Origin: Bradyrhizobium lablabi | GTDB lineage: Bacteria > Pseudomonadota > Alphaproteobacteria > Rhizobiales > Xanthobacteraceae | Assembly (NCBI RefSeq): GCF_018129385.1 | Contig: NZ_JAFCLN010000019.1 | Span: forward strand, 62,001 to 126,000 | DNA: 64,000 nt | Direction of reading: 5' to 3' | Part shown: positions 34,608 to 44,151 of the stretch, piece after piece | Layout of the letters: each line of letters starts with the position of its first letter | Position numbering within the stretch: position 1 is the stretch's first letter | Made by a program: the position numbers and the translations under genes | Notes under the pieces: model-generated | Database searches by the model: none | Told to the model about the DNA's origin: nothing | The model's input: the letters and a program-made list of their open reading frames with translations, nothing else

Positions 34608-36410
34608 GTGCGCCTCCTGGCCTTCGCCAGCCCAGGTTTTCGATTGTGCCGGGTGTGTTGCGTCCTGCCTATGGCGCCCGCGCCGAAATCCCGCCCGTCT
34701 TCAACCGCCGCCGTCAGCGGCGTCGCGGCCATCGGCATTGGCTGCGTCGCCGCGCTGCATCTTGGCGCGCTCTATGCGCTGTTCACCACCGAATACGGGC
34801 CGTTCGCGATTACCCTGGCGCTGCTTGCCTGGCTGTTCGCCAATTGTCTCGTGCTGGTATTCCTGCCGCGCCCCGGCATCGCGGCCGCGCTGTCGCTGAT
34901 CCTGACCGTCACGCTGATCGCATTTTCGCGCTTCAAATTCGACATCCTCCAGCTTTCGGTCACCTTCCTCGACTTCCTGATCATCGACCGCGACACGTTT
35001 TCATTCCTGCTGTCGGTGTTTCCCCGGCTGAAGATGCCGCTGCTGATCGCCGCGGTTGCTGCCGTGCCCGCGCTGTGGGTGATCTGGCGCACCGATCCGT
35101 TCCGCATCAGCCGCAAAATCTCGTTCGCGCTGCTGGTATTCGCCACCGCCGCGATCTCGCTCATGGCGATCGCGAAACCGGAGCAGCCGTGGGAGCCGTT
35201 CCAGGGCGTCAACCACATCTCCAGCCTCGCTCGATCAGGCGTGGTCGCGGTGTCGCATCTGACGTCGACCGGCTGGATCGAGGCCGACCCGCCGGCGCAG
35301 CCCTCGCTTCCCCTGGCGCGCGGCGCGCACGCCGCCACCAGCACGCTCGCGCCGCCGACGGATTGCGATACCACGGTCAAGCGCCCGCACGTCATCATGC
35401 TGCTGGATGAGTCCAGCTTCGATGTCCGTACCGCGCCCGGCATCAAGGTGCCGGCCGACTATGCCGGCTTCTTCAAGTCCTTTGACGGCAAGCAGCGCAC
35501 CTTTGTCGCGGAGGCGACGGGCGGACCGACCTGGTACACCGAGTTCAGCGTCGTGACCGGCCTGTCGGCGCGCTCGTTCGGCGACTTGAAATTCTACGTC
35601 ACGCGCATCGCCGCCGGACGGGTGACGCGCGGATTGCCGGCCGCCCTCCAGCACTGCGGCTACAAGACCGTTTCGCTCTATCCGACCTATGGCGATTTCC
35701 TCAGCGCCCGCACGTTCCAGAAGGCGACCGGCGTGGAAGATTTCATCGACATGGCCGCGATGGGCGTGAACGAGGACATGCAGCCCGACAGTTTCTACTA
35801 CGACCAGGCGCTGAAAGTGTTCGAGCGCGAGGCGCCCTCGCGCGCGCCGGTCTTCATGTTCCTGTATCTGACGGCCAATCATTTCCCGTGGACCGACGTC
35901 TACCGGCCCGAGCTGACGCCGGACTGGAAGGCGCCGGGCAATACCGCCGACATCGACGAATATATCCGCCGGCAATCCATGACCGCGCAGGACTACGGAA
36001 AATTCGTCGCGCGCCTCAAGCAGGATTATCCCGACGAGCAGTTCCTGATCGTGCGCTTCGGCGATCATCAGCCCGCGATCTCGCAAAAGATGATCGAGCC
36101 CGGCATCGACCGCGCCACGCTGGCAAAGCGCCTGATGACGTCGGACCCGCGCTATTTTTCCACCTATTACGCCATCGACACCGTCAACTTCACGCCCCGC
36201 GACCTCTCGTCGGCGCTGGACAAGCTAGATGCTTCCTACCTGCCGATCGTGATCCAGGATGCCGCCGGCGTGCCGCTCGATCCCACCTTCGCCGAGCAGA
36301 AAAAGATCATGCTCCGCTGTAGCGGCGTGTTCTACACCTGCAACAAGGGTGCCGAGGCGCGGCGCTTCAACCGCCTGCTGATCGATGCAGGATTGATCAA
36401 GGGGCTCTGA
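34608..36410 (+). CDS. LtaS/OpgB-like membrane sulfatase-fold transferase
   Basis: A 600-residue protein with about five membrane segments (within 35-190) and a C-terminal extracytoplasmic alkaline phosphatase-superfamily domain (from about 255). It shows DESSFD (267-272), the nucleophile-region GPTWYTEF (Thr308 aligns with the LtaS Thr), and RFGDHQP near 484. Such enzymes transfer phosphoglycerol or phosphoethanolamine from lipids to surface glycans. The substrate is unknown. The start could be ATG 34671 instead. Confidence 0.8.
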   Translation: MRLLAFASPGFRLCRVCCVLPMAPAPKSRPSSTAAVSGVAAIGIGCVAALHLGALYALFTTEYGPFAITLALLAWLFANCLVLVFLPRPGIAAALSLILTVTLIAFSRFKFDILQLSVTFLDFLIIDRDTFSFLLSVFPRLKMPLLIAAVAAVPALWVIWRTDPFRISRKISFALLVFATAAISLMAIAKPEQPWEPFQGVNHISSLARSGVVAVSHLTSTGWIEADPPAQPSLPLARGAHAATSTLAPPTDCDTTVKRPHVIMLLDESSFDVRTAPGIKVPADYAGFFKSFDGKQRTFVAEATGGPTWYTEFSVVTGLSARSFGDLKFYVTRIAAGRVTRGLPAALQHCGYKTVSLYPTYGDFLSARTFQKATGVEDFIDMAAMGVNEDMQPDSFYYDQALKVFEREAPSRAPVFMFLYLTANHFPWTDVYRPELTPDWKAPGNTADIDEYIRRQSMTAQDYGKFVARLKQDYPDEQFLIVRFGDHQPAISQKMIEPGIDRATLAKRLMTSDPRYFSTYYAIDTVNFTPRDLSSALDKLDASYLPIVIQDAAGVPLDPTFAEQKKIMLRCSGVFYTCNKGAEARRFNRLLIDAGLIKGL

Positions 36411-36419
36411 CGGTTACCA

Positions 36420-36499
36420 CCGTCATTGCGAGCGAAGAGAAGCAATCCATAGCGCGGCGAGTCGATGCATGGATTGCTTCGCGTCGCTCGCAATGACGA
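36420..36499. repeat. Palindromic intergenic repeat, family C copy 1
   Basis: CGTCATTGCGAGCGAAG, GAAGCAATCCA, and the mirrored TGGATTGCTTCGCGTCGCTCGCAATGACG. A second copy is at 42359-42442. Confidence 0.8.
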
Positions 36500-36503
36500 A
36501 AAA

Positions 36504-38060
36504 CTACTTCCCCACCTTCTCCCACAGCCACCGCGCCACCGCATCCGGCGAACTTGCCGCGTCGTTCCCCGCCGCGCGCAGATTGGCCTCGCGCATCGCT
36601 GCGATGTCGATCCTGCCGAGCAACGGCCGCAGCGCCGCCTTCAACCTCTCATCCTCCGCGCGCTTCGGCGCCAGCAGCACGATCGCATCATAAGGCGGGA
36701 TCGCGTGCTTCGGATCCTCCAGCACCACCAGATCGTACTTCGCGATCAGCCCGTCGCTGGTATAGCCGGCGATCACGTCGACTTCGCCGCTCGCCACCGC
36801 CGCATACATGAAGTCCGGCTGCATCTGCCGCTGCGTCCGGAACGCGAGCCCATAGGCCTTCTGGATACCCGCCCATTCCGGCCGCGAGAAAAACTCGTAG
36901 TCGCCCGCAATCGACAGCGCCGGCGCCCGCGCGGCGAGATCGGCGATGCTCCTGATGCCGAGCTCCGCGGCGCGCTTCCTCGGCATCACCAGCGCATAGG
37001 CATTCTCAAAACCAAGCTCGCCGAACAGCGTGATGTTCTGCTTCGTAAGGATGGTCTTCAATTCGCGCAGCAATTCCTCGCGAGGGAGAATATCGCTGTG
37101 ATGAAACTGGTTGGCCCACAGCGTGCCGGAATAGTCGACATAAACGTCGATATCGTTGGATGCGAGCGCGTCAAAAATCACGTTGGAGCCAAGCCCCTCG
37201 CGCGATGTGGCCGACAGTCCCGCCGCGCGCAGCCGCTGCGCGATCAGCGATGACAGTACATATTGTTCGGCAAAGGTCTTTGCGCCGACGGTATAATTCG
37301 ACGACGAGCGCGCCATTGCCGGCACCAGCGTGGCGGCAACCAGCGCCAAAATCCCGATGCCGCCGAGCGCGGTGCGCAGGCGGCTTCGGTAGCGCACGCC
37401 GCTTTCGATCAGCGCCAGCAGTTGATCGACCGCGAGGGCCAGCGCCGCGGCCGCGAAGCAGCCGAACAGCACAAACACCCAGTTCTGGGTCTGTAGGCCC
37501 GCAAAGATGTAATTGCCGAGGCTGGTCTGGCCGATCGGCGTCGACAGCGTCGCGGTACCGATCACCCACACCGCGGCGGTGCGGATGCCCGCCATCATGA
37601 CAGGCAGCGCCAGCGGCAGCTCGACCGAGAACAGCGATTGCCGCGGCGTCATGCCGACGCCCTGCGCCGCCTCCAGGATTTGGGCATCGACGCCCAATAG
37701 TCCCGTGATGGTGTTGCGCAGCACCGGCAACATCGAATAGAGCGCCAGCGCCAGCACCGCAGGCAGGAAGCCGAACGCGGAAAAGCCAACGCCGAACCAT
37801 GACAGCGAGAGCGCGGCCAGCGCCAGCAGCAGCGGATAGAATAGCGCGAGCAGCGCCAGCCCCGGTACCGTCTGCACGATGCTGGCCAGCCCGAGCAGCG
37901 CGCCGCGCAGCACCGGGCGATGGCGCGAGAGGATGGCGAGCGGCAAGCTCACCGCAAGCCCGAGTACGAGCGCGGTGACGCTGACGCGTACATGATTGCC
38001 GAGATAATCGGGCAGGTGCGAAAGCGCCTCGCTCCAGCGGGGATCGGGGAAAAAATTCAT
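36504..38060 (-). CDS. Osmoprotectant ABC transporter, fused permease and substrate-binding protein
   Basis: The 518-residue protein fuses a permease half (residues 1-225, about six membrane segments with the EAA-like loop GVDAQILEAAQGVGMTPRQSLFSVELPLALP) to a choline/betaine-type binding domain (about 250-515, starting SSNYTVGAKTFAEQYVLSSLIAQR). This OpuCB-OpuCC-type fusion takes up quaternary amines. It has no separate signal peptide because the binding domain follows a membrane segment. The ATPase gene overlaps its start (ATGA). Confidence 0.88.
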   Translation of the reverse strand: MNFFPDPRWSEALSHLPDYLGNHVRVSVTALVLGLAVSLPLAILSRHRPVLRGALLGLASIVQTVPGLALLALFYPLLLALAALSLSWFGVGFSAFGFLPAVLALALYSMLPVLRNTITGLLGVDAQILEAAQGVGMTPRQSLFSVELPLALPVMMAGIRTAAVWVIGTATLSTPIGQTSLGNYIFAGLQTQNWVFVLFGCFAAAALALAVDQLLALIESGVRYRSRLRTALGGIGILALVAATLVPAMARSSSNYTVGAKTFAEQYVLSSLIAQRLRAAGLSATSREGLGSNVIFDALASNDIDVYVDYSGTLWANQFHHSDILPREELLRELKTILTKQNITLFGELGFENAYALVMPRKRAAELGIRSIADLAARAPALSIAGDYEFFSRPEWAGIQKAYGLAFRTQRQMQPDFMYAAVASGEVDVIAGYTSDGLIAKYDLVVLEDPKHAIPPYDAIVLLAPKRAEDERLKAALRPLLGRIDIAAMREANLRAAGNDAASSPDAVARWLWEKVGK

Positions 38061-38845
38061 GCCGCGCCGTCCCGCGGCAGCGCGTCGCTCAGCCGCTCGG
38101 CCTGCCGCCGCGGCGTGCGCAAGAGTTCGCCGACATATACATCGCCACTCGCGGCAAGCTCGCGAGGGGTGCCCTGCGCCAGCAATTTGCCGCCATGCAT
38201 CACCGCGATGCGGTCGGCGAGCAGGATGGCCTCGGTCATGTCATGGGTGATCATGACCGTGGTCAGTCCAAGCTTGCGGTGCAGCTCGCGATAATCATCG
38301 CCAAGGGCATCGCGGGTGAGGGGGTCGAGCGCGCCGAACGGCTCGTCCATCAGCACGATGCGCGGCTTTGCGGTCAGCGCCCGCGCCACGCCGACGCGCT
38401 GGCGCTGTCCGCCGGAAAGCTCGTGCGGCAGGCGGTCGCGATAGGCCGCGCGGTCGAGCCGCACCAGGTCGAGCAGTTCGTCGACGCGCGCGGATATTTC
38501 CGCGGCCGGCCAGCCCAGCAGCTTTGGCGTGACGCCGACATTTTCAGCCACGCTCATGTGCGGAAACAGCGCGCCGCTCTGGAAGACATAGCCGATCCGC
38601 CGCCGCAGACGTATCGGATCGGCGCGGCCGACATCCTCGCCTTCAACCGTGATGGTGCCACCGTCCGTCTCGATTAGCCGGTTGGCCAACCGCAGCAGCG
38701 TGGTTTTGCCCGAGCCGGAGCCGCCGACGATGGCCAAAAATTCACCCTCGGCTACCTCGAGCGAGACATCAGCCACCGCCACCACGCGGCCGCCATCGAA
38801 GGTCTTGGTTACCTGCTTGTAGGCGATCAGCGGGGCAGGGGGCAT
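38057..38845 (-). CDS. ABC transporter ATP-binding protein (OpuCA type)
   Basis: A 262-residue ATPase with Walker A GGSGSGKTT (41-49), signature LSGGQRQRVGVARAL, and Walker B IVLMDEPFGALDP. It lacks the C-terminal CBS pair that osmosensing OpuCA proteins have. I chose ATG 38845 (MPPAPLIAYKQVTK) rather than 38908. It overlaps the permease-binding gene by ATGA, so both make one importer of quaternary amines or related compounds. Confidence 0.9.
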   Translation of the reverse strand: MPPAPLIAYKQVTKTFDGGRVVAVADVSLEVAEGEFLAIVGGSGSGKTTLLRLANRLIETDGGTITVEGEDVGRADPIRLRRRIGYVFQSGALFPHMSVAENVGVTPKLLGWPAAEISARVDELLDLVRLDRAAYRDRLPHELSGGQRQRVGVARALTAKPRIVLMDEPFGALDPLTRDALGDDYRELHRKLGLTTVMITHDMTEAILLADRIAVMHGGKLLAQGTPRELAASGDVYVGELLRTPRRQAERLSDALPRDGAA

Positions 38846-38943
38846 TGAGCTCTTCGAAGCCTCGATGGTTCTCACCCTCCCCCAGGGAGGATCTCCATCA
38901 CCTAGCACGTTGCAGCGGTTGGTTGAACTTGGGTGAGGCCGGC

Positions 38944-40344
38944 CTAATGCGCCGCGGATGCCTGCGGTGGCGGCGGGTTCGGCTGGCGGGCGGTCGAGTC
39001 CTCCCGCGGCCGGCGGTCATAGGCACGCGCGCCGCTGATGTCCTTGCCGGTGCGGTCGATCATCAGGGCGGTCGCGACGAGGCTGACGACGGCGCAGACG
39101 GCAATGTAGGCCGCGATCGCAGTGGACGATTGGAACGTGCCGAACAGCCAGGTTGCAATCAGCGGCGCCGGGCCGCCGGCGATGACGGAAGCAAGCTGGT
39201 AGCCGAGCGAGGAACCGCTGTAGCGCAGCTCTCCCGTAAAGCTTTCGGCGATCAGCGCGGCTTGCGGGCCATACATCATGTCGTGCGGAATCAGCGAAAG
39301 AACCGTCGCAAGGAAGATGAGTGGTTCGGATCCCGTGTTGAGCATCGCGAAATAGATGAAGCCGAAGATGCCGGTTACAGCCGCCCCGGCCATGTAGATG
39401 TTCTTGCGGCCATACAGGTCGGACAGGTGCCCGAACAGCGGGATCGAGACAAAGGACAGGACGGATGCCGTCAGCACCGCGGTCAGCAGGAAGTTGCGCG
39501 AGACATGCAGCGTGCCGATTCCGTAGGAGAAGATGAAGGCCGTGAAGATGTAGAAGGGCGCCTGCTCGGCCATGCGCGCAAAGGCGGAGAGCACGATTTC
39601 CTTCGGATGCTGCCTGATTGCCGATAGCATCGGCGTGCGGTCGATCTTGCGCTCGGCCAGCAATCTGGCGAACACCGGCGTTTCCAGAATGCCGAGCCGG
39701 ATATAGAGGCCGAGGCCCACCAGGACGATGCTGAGTGCGAACGGGATCCGCCAGCCCCAGGCCAGAAACTGTTCGCCGGACATCTGGCTCAATGCCAGCA
39801 CCGCGAGATTGGCCAGGAACAGTCCGCACGTCGCCCCGAACTGGGGCCATGACGCGATCAGCCCGCGCGATCGGTTGTCGCGCGCCCATTCCATCGACAT
39901 CAGCACCGATCCGCCCCACTCACCGCCGACGCCGACGCCCTGGATGAATCGCAAGGCAGTCAGGATCACGGCGCCCCAGATGCCGATGCTCTCGTAGGTC
40001 GGCACCAGGGCCACCGCGGCGGTGGCCAGGCCCATCAGCAGCAGCGTTGCAATCAGCGTCGACTTGCGGCCGATGCGGTCTCCGAAATGCCCGAAAATGG
40101 CGGCGCCGACCGGACGGGCGATGAAGCCCACGGCATAGATGGCGAACGCCTCCAGCGTACCGACCCACGGATCGGAGTGCGGGAAAAACAGCTTTGCGAA
40201 GACGAGGCCGGTAACGGTGCTGTAGAGGAAAAAATCATACCATTCGATCGTGGTTCCGATCGTTGACGCGACCACGGCGCGGCGAAGCTGGATCCGATGT
40301 TCGGATGGGGCGAGCGACGTCGTGTCCGCGCCAGGTTTTGTCAT
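38944..40344 (-). CDS. MHS-family major facilitator transporter
   Basis: The 466-residue protein has 12 membrane segments and the metabolite:H+ symporter motifs STIGTTIEWYDFFLYST, GRKSTLIATLLLMG and GVGVGGEWGGSV. Members import dicarboxylates, citrate, shikimate or betaines using the proton gradient. The substrate is unknown. It is divergent from the SsuB-like ATPase gene. Confidence 0.93.
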   Translation of the reverse strand: MTKPGADTTSLAPSEHRIQLRRAVVASTIGTTIEWYDFFLYSTVTGLVFAKLFFPHSDPWVGTLEAFAIYAVGFIARPVGAAIFGHFGDRIGRKSTLIATLLLMGLATAAVALVPTYESIGIWGAVILTALRFIQGVGVGGEWGGSVLMSMEWARDNRSRGLIASWPQFGATCGLFLANLAVLALSQMSGEQFLAWGWRIPFALSIVLVGLGLYIRLGILETPVFARLLAERKIDRTPMLSAIRQHPKEIVLSAFARMAEQAPFYIFTAFIFSYGIGTLHVSRNFLLTAVLTASVLSFVSIPLFGHLSDLYGRKNIYMAGAAVTGIFGFIYFAMLNTGSEPLIFLATVLSLIPHDMMYGPQAALIAESFTGELRYSGSSLGYQLASVIAGGPAPLIATWLFGTFQSSTAIAAYIAVCAVVSLVATALMIDRTGKDISGARAYDRRPREDSTARQPNPPPPQASAAH

Positions 40345-40569
40345 GGGCGTTTCTCCGCAACCGCGCTGATCTTGATATGATTATGCGCCAGTCAATGGAA
40401 ACGCGCCGTTCCGTTCAGGGTTCGGTCACGGCTGGTAAACTCTGGTTCAACCGGATTCGAGATCGGCCGCAGGACTTCGCAGGCAGCGCTCGGCAACGAT
40501 GCTGCAATGCCGCGTTGAACTTGCCGCGCGTAACCGCTAAGGCATCCATCAAATCCGGAAGGAGCGAGA

Positions 40570-41394
40570 GTGGGCGGCAGAATGCCAACGGCGGTTGCGC
40601 TGGAGGATGCGACGGTGGCGTTTCGCCTTGCCGATGCACGCATCTATACCGCGGTCGAAAAGGCCAGCCTTTCCGTGGAGCAGGGCGAGTTCGTCGCCAT
40701 CGTCGGCCCGACCGGCTGCGGAAAATCGACCCTCCTGAACGTCGCCGCCGGGCTGCTGAAGCCAGCTGCGGGCGCGGTGCGCATCTTCGATGCCCCGCTG
40801 ACCGGGCTGAACCGCGACGCCGGCTATCTCTTCCAGGCCGATGCGCTGTTTCCGTGGAAGACCGCGCTCGACAATGTCGCGATCGGGCTCGAGATCAAGG
40901 GCGTGTCGCACACGGAAGCCCGTGCGCGTGCGCAAAAATGGCTGACGTCGGTCGGCCTCGGCGCCTTCGCGGGCCGCTACCCTCACATGCTCTCCGGCGG
41001 CCAGAGAAAACGAGTTGGCCTGGCGCAGGTGCTGATTCGCGATCCCAAGATCCTCTTGATGGACGAGCCGTTCGGGCCGCTCGATGCCCAGACCCGCCAG
41101 ATCATGGGCAATCTCTTGCTGGAGCTCTGGAATGCCGACCGCAAGGCGGTGCTGTTCGTCACCCACGATCTGGAGGAAGCCATCGCGCTCGCCGACCGCG
41201 TCGTCATCATGTCGGCCGGCCCGTCCGCGCGCATCATCGGCGACTGGCGCGTGACGCTCAAGCGGCCGCGCGACATTTCCGAGGTGCGGATGGAAAAGGA
41301 ATTTCACGAGCTGCACCGGGAAATCTGGAGCGTCTTGAAGGACGAGGTGATGAAGGGCTACGCGCAGTCTACCCAAGCGGCGGGAGCCGGCTGA
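40570..41394 (+). CDS. ABC transporter ATP-binding protein (NitT/TauT type)
   Basis: A 274-residue ATPase with VGPTGCGKSTLLN Walker A, LSGGQRKRVGLAQVL signature, and ILLMDEPFGPLD. It belongs to the nitrate/taurine/sulfonate class. The start is GTG 40570, five bases after GGAAGGAG; ATG 40582 is too far from this site. Its permease follows at 41559, after a family B repeat. Confidence 0.91.
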   Translation: MGGRMPTAVALEDATVAFRLADARIYTAVEKASLSVEQGEFVAIVGPTGCGKSTLLNVAAGLLKPAAGAVRIFDAPLTGLNRDAGYLFQADALFPWKTALDNVAIGLEIKGVSHTEARARAQKWLTSVGLGAFAGRYPHMLSGGQRKRVGLAQVLIRDPKILLMDEPFGPLDAQTRQIMGNLLLELWNADRKAVLFVTHDLEEAIALADRVVIMSAGPSARIIGDWRVTLKRPRDISEVRMEKEFHELHREIWSVLKDEVMKGYAQSTQAAGAG

Positions 41395-41422
41395 TGTCGC
41401 TTTGTGGCAGGAGGAATCCACA

Positions 41423-41550
41423 CCGTCGTCCCGGCGAACGCCGGGACCCATACGCCGCGGCCGAATTGATGGAAGACGGTGGCCGACGGCTTTGTTCAAG
41501 CAACCAGCATCGGTGGTTATGGGTCCCGGCTTTCGCCGGGACGACGGGTG
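41423..41550. repeat. Palindromic intergenic repeat, family B
   Basis: The arms are CGTCGTCCCGGCGAACGCC with GGGACCCATACGCCGCGGCC, and ATGGGTCCCGGCTTTCGCC with GGGACGACGG. It sits inside the transporter operon between ATPase and permease genes. Confidence 0.75.
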
Positions 41551-41558
41551 GCTAGAAC

Positions 41559-42347
41559 ATGTCGCGCCTTACGCTTCTCGCATTGCAGATCCTGGTCGCC
41601 GTGGTCGCGCTGGCGCTGTGGCAGCTCTTCGCTACGGTGCCGGTGTTCGGAAAGATCCTGCTACCGCCGTTCTTCTTCTCCACCCCCATCGATGTCGCCA
41701 GCCAGATCGTCAAATGGTTTTCGAGCGGCGTGATCTGGAAGCACCTGTTCATCACGCTGCTGGAATCGGCCCTCGCCTTCGTGATCGGCTCGATCGCCGG
41801 CATACTGGTCGGCTTCTGGTTCGCGCGCCAGCCGCGCGTCGCCGCCGTGTTCGATCCCTATGTCAAGATGATCAACGCCCTGCCGCGCGTCGTGCTGGCG
41901 CCGATCTTTGCGCTGTGGCTCGGCCTCGGCATCTGGTCGAAGGTCGCGCTCGGGGTGACGCTGGTGTTCTTCATCGTGTTCTTCAACGTCTATCAGGGCG
42001 TCAAGGAAGTCTCGGCCACGGTGCTGGACAACGGCCGCATGCTCGGCATGAACGAGCGGCAGTTGACGCGGCACGTCTACTGGCCGTCGGCACTGTCCTG
42101 GATGTTCTCCTCGCTGCACACGGCCGTGGGCTTTGCCGTGGTCGGCGCCGTGGTCGGCGAGTATCTCGGCTCTGCGGCCGGCCTCGGCTATCTGATCCAG
42201 CAGGCCGAAGGCATCTTTGACGTCGCCGCCGTGTTCGCCGGCATGTTCGTGCTGTCCGCCTTCGTCATCCTGATCGATTTCGGCGTGACGCTGGTCGAGC
42301 GGCGGCTCTTGGTCTGGCGCCCCGCCGCGGCGGAGGGCAGGGGGTAG
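41559..42347 (+). CDS. ABC transporter permease (SsuC/TauC type)
   Basis: The 262-residue protein has about six membrane segments and an EAA loop LDNGRMLGMNERQLTRHVYWPSAL. It is the permease for the ATPase encoded at 40570. The expected binding protein lies further on at 43114, separated by a family C repeat and an opposite-strand cupin gene. The ligand may be a sulfonate, nitrate or other small molecule. Confidence 0.9.
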   Translation: MSRLTLLALQILVAVVALALWQLFATVPVFGKILLPPFFFSTPIDVASQIVKWFSSGVIWKHLFITLLESALAFVIGSIAGILVGFWFARQPRVAAVFDPYVKMINALPRVVLAPIFALWLGLGIWSKVALGVTLVFFIVFFNVYQGVKEVSATVLDNGRMLGMNERQLTRHVYWPSALSWMFSSLHTAVGFAVVGAVVGEYLGSAAGLGYLIQQAEGIFDVAAVFAGMFVLSAFVILIDFGVTLVERRLLVWRPAAAEGRG

Positions 42348-42358
42348 GTCTTACCACT

Positions 42359-42442
42359 CGTCATTGCAAGGAGCGAAGCGACGAAGCAATCCATACTTCC
42401 TTCGTGGCGGCATGGATTGCTTCGCTTCGCTCGCAATGACGG
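42359..42442. repeat. Palindromic intergenic repeat, family C copy 2
   Basis: CGTCATTGCAAGGAGCGAAGC, GAAGCAATCCA, and TGGATTGCTTCGCTTCGCTCGCAATGACG. It is nearly the same as 36420-36499. Confidence 0.8.
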
Positions 42443-42458
42443 CGGAGAGGCCGGTGCC

Positions 42459-42908
42459 TCAATTCAACAGCTTCGTATCGTCAGGCGCCTGCGGCGGCGT
42501 CTTGATCGCGATCGCCTTGATGGTGCGGCCGCTGGGCTTGGTGCCGGCATGCGGCGTTCCTTTCGGGATGATGACGAGGTCGCCTGGCTTCACCGTCACT
42601 TCCTTGTCGCCGAGCCAGATCGTGCCGGTGCCTTCCAGGATATACTGGATTTCGTGCGAATTGGCGTGCAGGTGCTTTGGCGGGCTGCCGTCCTGCATCG
42701 CGATGGTCATGCCGTCGGCCACGGCGAGCACCTTGTTGCGCATGCCATTGGGCGCGACCGGGCTGAGCGCGTCGCCTTCCAGTTCACCGGTGTGAATGAC
42801 CTGCGCGGTGATGTTCTCGGCGGCGAGCGCCGGGCGCAGGAAATGCGTGACGCCGCAGCCGGCGGCAAAGGCGGCCGTCAGCGAGAACGCAGCAACGATG
42901 CGGTTCAT
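42459..42908 (-). CDS. Secreted cupin-domain protein
   Basis: A 149-residue protein with a signal peptide (residues 1-29) and one cupin barrel, which includes HANSHEIQYILEGTGTIW and VKPGDLVIIPKGTPHAG with His/Glu metal ligands. Function is unknown; cupins bind or act on diverse small molecules. It lies opposite to the SsuABC-like genes and interrupts them. Confidence 0.82.
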   Translation of the reverse strand: MNRIVAAFSLTAAFAAGCGVTHFLRPALAAENITAQVIHTGELEGDALSPVAPNGMRNKVLAVADGMTIAMQDGSPPKHLHANSHEIQYILEGTGTIWLGDKEVTVKPGDLVIIPKGTPHAGTKPSGRTIKAIAIKTPPQAPDDTKLLN

Positions 42909-43113
42909 GGAATCCTCCCTGGGCTTGTTTTTGTGCCGTGGATGCTAAGCCGCCGCGGCCAGGCTGAAAAGTTGCAATGGCGCAAAAGATCGCCCGCACG
43001 CGGTGGAATAAAGCGCTTCCGTCACGGTTGCCCCGGCAGATGTGCCATGGCCCAAAGTCTCCTTCTCAAGTCCCGCCCGCTGCACTATCTTCCCGGCCAA
43101 AATGGAGGAATTC

Positions 43114-44142
43114 ATGCAAAAACTCTTCAGCCGTCTGGCCGGAACGCTGCTGGCGCTGGCGCTCACCACTGGCATTGCGGCGGCGCAAAGCAAGGTCACG
43201 ATCGCGGTCGGCGGCGGCGCCTGCCTCTGCTACCTGCCGACCGTGCTGGCCAAGCAGCTCGGGGAGTATGAGAAGGCGGGGGTGGCGGTCGAGCTGGTCG
43301 ACCTCAAGGGCGGCTCGGATGCGCTCAAGGCAGTGCTCGGCGGCAGCGCCGACGTGGTCTCCGGCTATTTCGACCATTGCGTCAACCTCGCGGCCAAGAA
43401 GCAGGAGCTGCAATCCTTCGTCGTCTATGACCGTTATCCCGGCCTCGTGCTGGTGGTGTCGCCAAAGACCACGGCCAGCATCAAGTCGATCAAGGATCTC
43501 GCCGGCAAGAAGGTCGGCGTCAGCGCGCCGGGCTCCTCGACCGATTTCTTCCTCAAATATCTTCTCAAGAAGAACGGTCTCGACCCCACCAGCGCGTCCG
43601 TGATCGGCGTCGGCCTTGGCGCCACCGCGGTGGCCGCCATGCAGCAGGGCCAGATCGATGCCGCCGTGATGCTCGATCCCTCCGTCACCGTGCTCCAGGG
43701 CGAGTACAAGGATCTGAAGATCCTCGCCGACACCCGCACGCAGAAGGACACGATCGAGATGCTGGGCGGCGAATATCCGGGCGGATCGCTCTATTCGACG
43801 GTCGCCTGGATCAAGTCACATGAGAAGGAAGCCCAGGCGCTGACCAATGCGATCGTCGCCACGCTGAACTGGATCCACTCGCACACGCCGGAAGAGATCA
43901 TGGCAAAGATGCCGGACGAGATTGTCGGCAAGAACAAGGAGCTGTATCTGGCGGCGCTGAAAAACACGATCCCGATGTATTCGACGTCAGGCCTGATGGA
44001 CCCCAAGGGTGCCGACGCCGTGCTCGCCGTGTTCAGCGAGGGCTCGCCCGAAGTCGCCAAGGCCAATATCGACGTCAGCAAGACCTGGACCAACAAGTTC
44101 GTCGAGAACGCCAAGAAGACGACGGGCACGGGCACGAAGTAG
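43114..44142 (+). CDS. ABC transporter substrate-binding protein (NMT1/SsuA type)
   Basis: The 342-residue protein has a signal peptide (residues 1-24, ending GIAAA) and a NitT/TauT-type binding domain with YLPTVLAKQLGEYEKAG and an internal AAVMLDPS. It starts at ATG 43114 behind GGAGG at 43104-43108. It is the likely partner of the ATPase (40570) and permease (41559). The ligand is unknown. It is 9 bp from the Nudix-like gene. Confidence 0.88.
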   Translation: MQKLFSRLAGTLLALALTTGIAAAQSKVTIAVGGGACLCYLPTVLAKQLGEYEKAGVAVELVDLKGGSDALKAVLGGSADVVSGYFDHCVNLAAKKQELQSFVVYDRYPGLVLVVSPKTTASIKSIKDLAGKKVGVSAPGSSTDFFLKYLLKKNGLDPTSASVIGVGLGATAVAAMQQGQIDAAVMLDPSVTVLQGEYKDLKILADTRTQKDTIEMLGGEYPGGSLYSTVAWIKSHEKEAQALTNAIVATLNWIHSHTPEEIMAKMPDEIVGKNKELYLAALKNTIPMYSTSGLMDPKGADAVLAVFSEGSPEVAKANIDVSKTWTNKFVENAKKTTGTGTK

Positions 44143-44151
44143 TCGCTGTTC

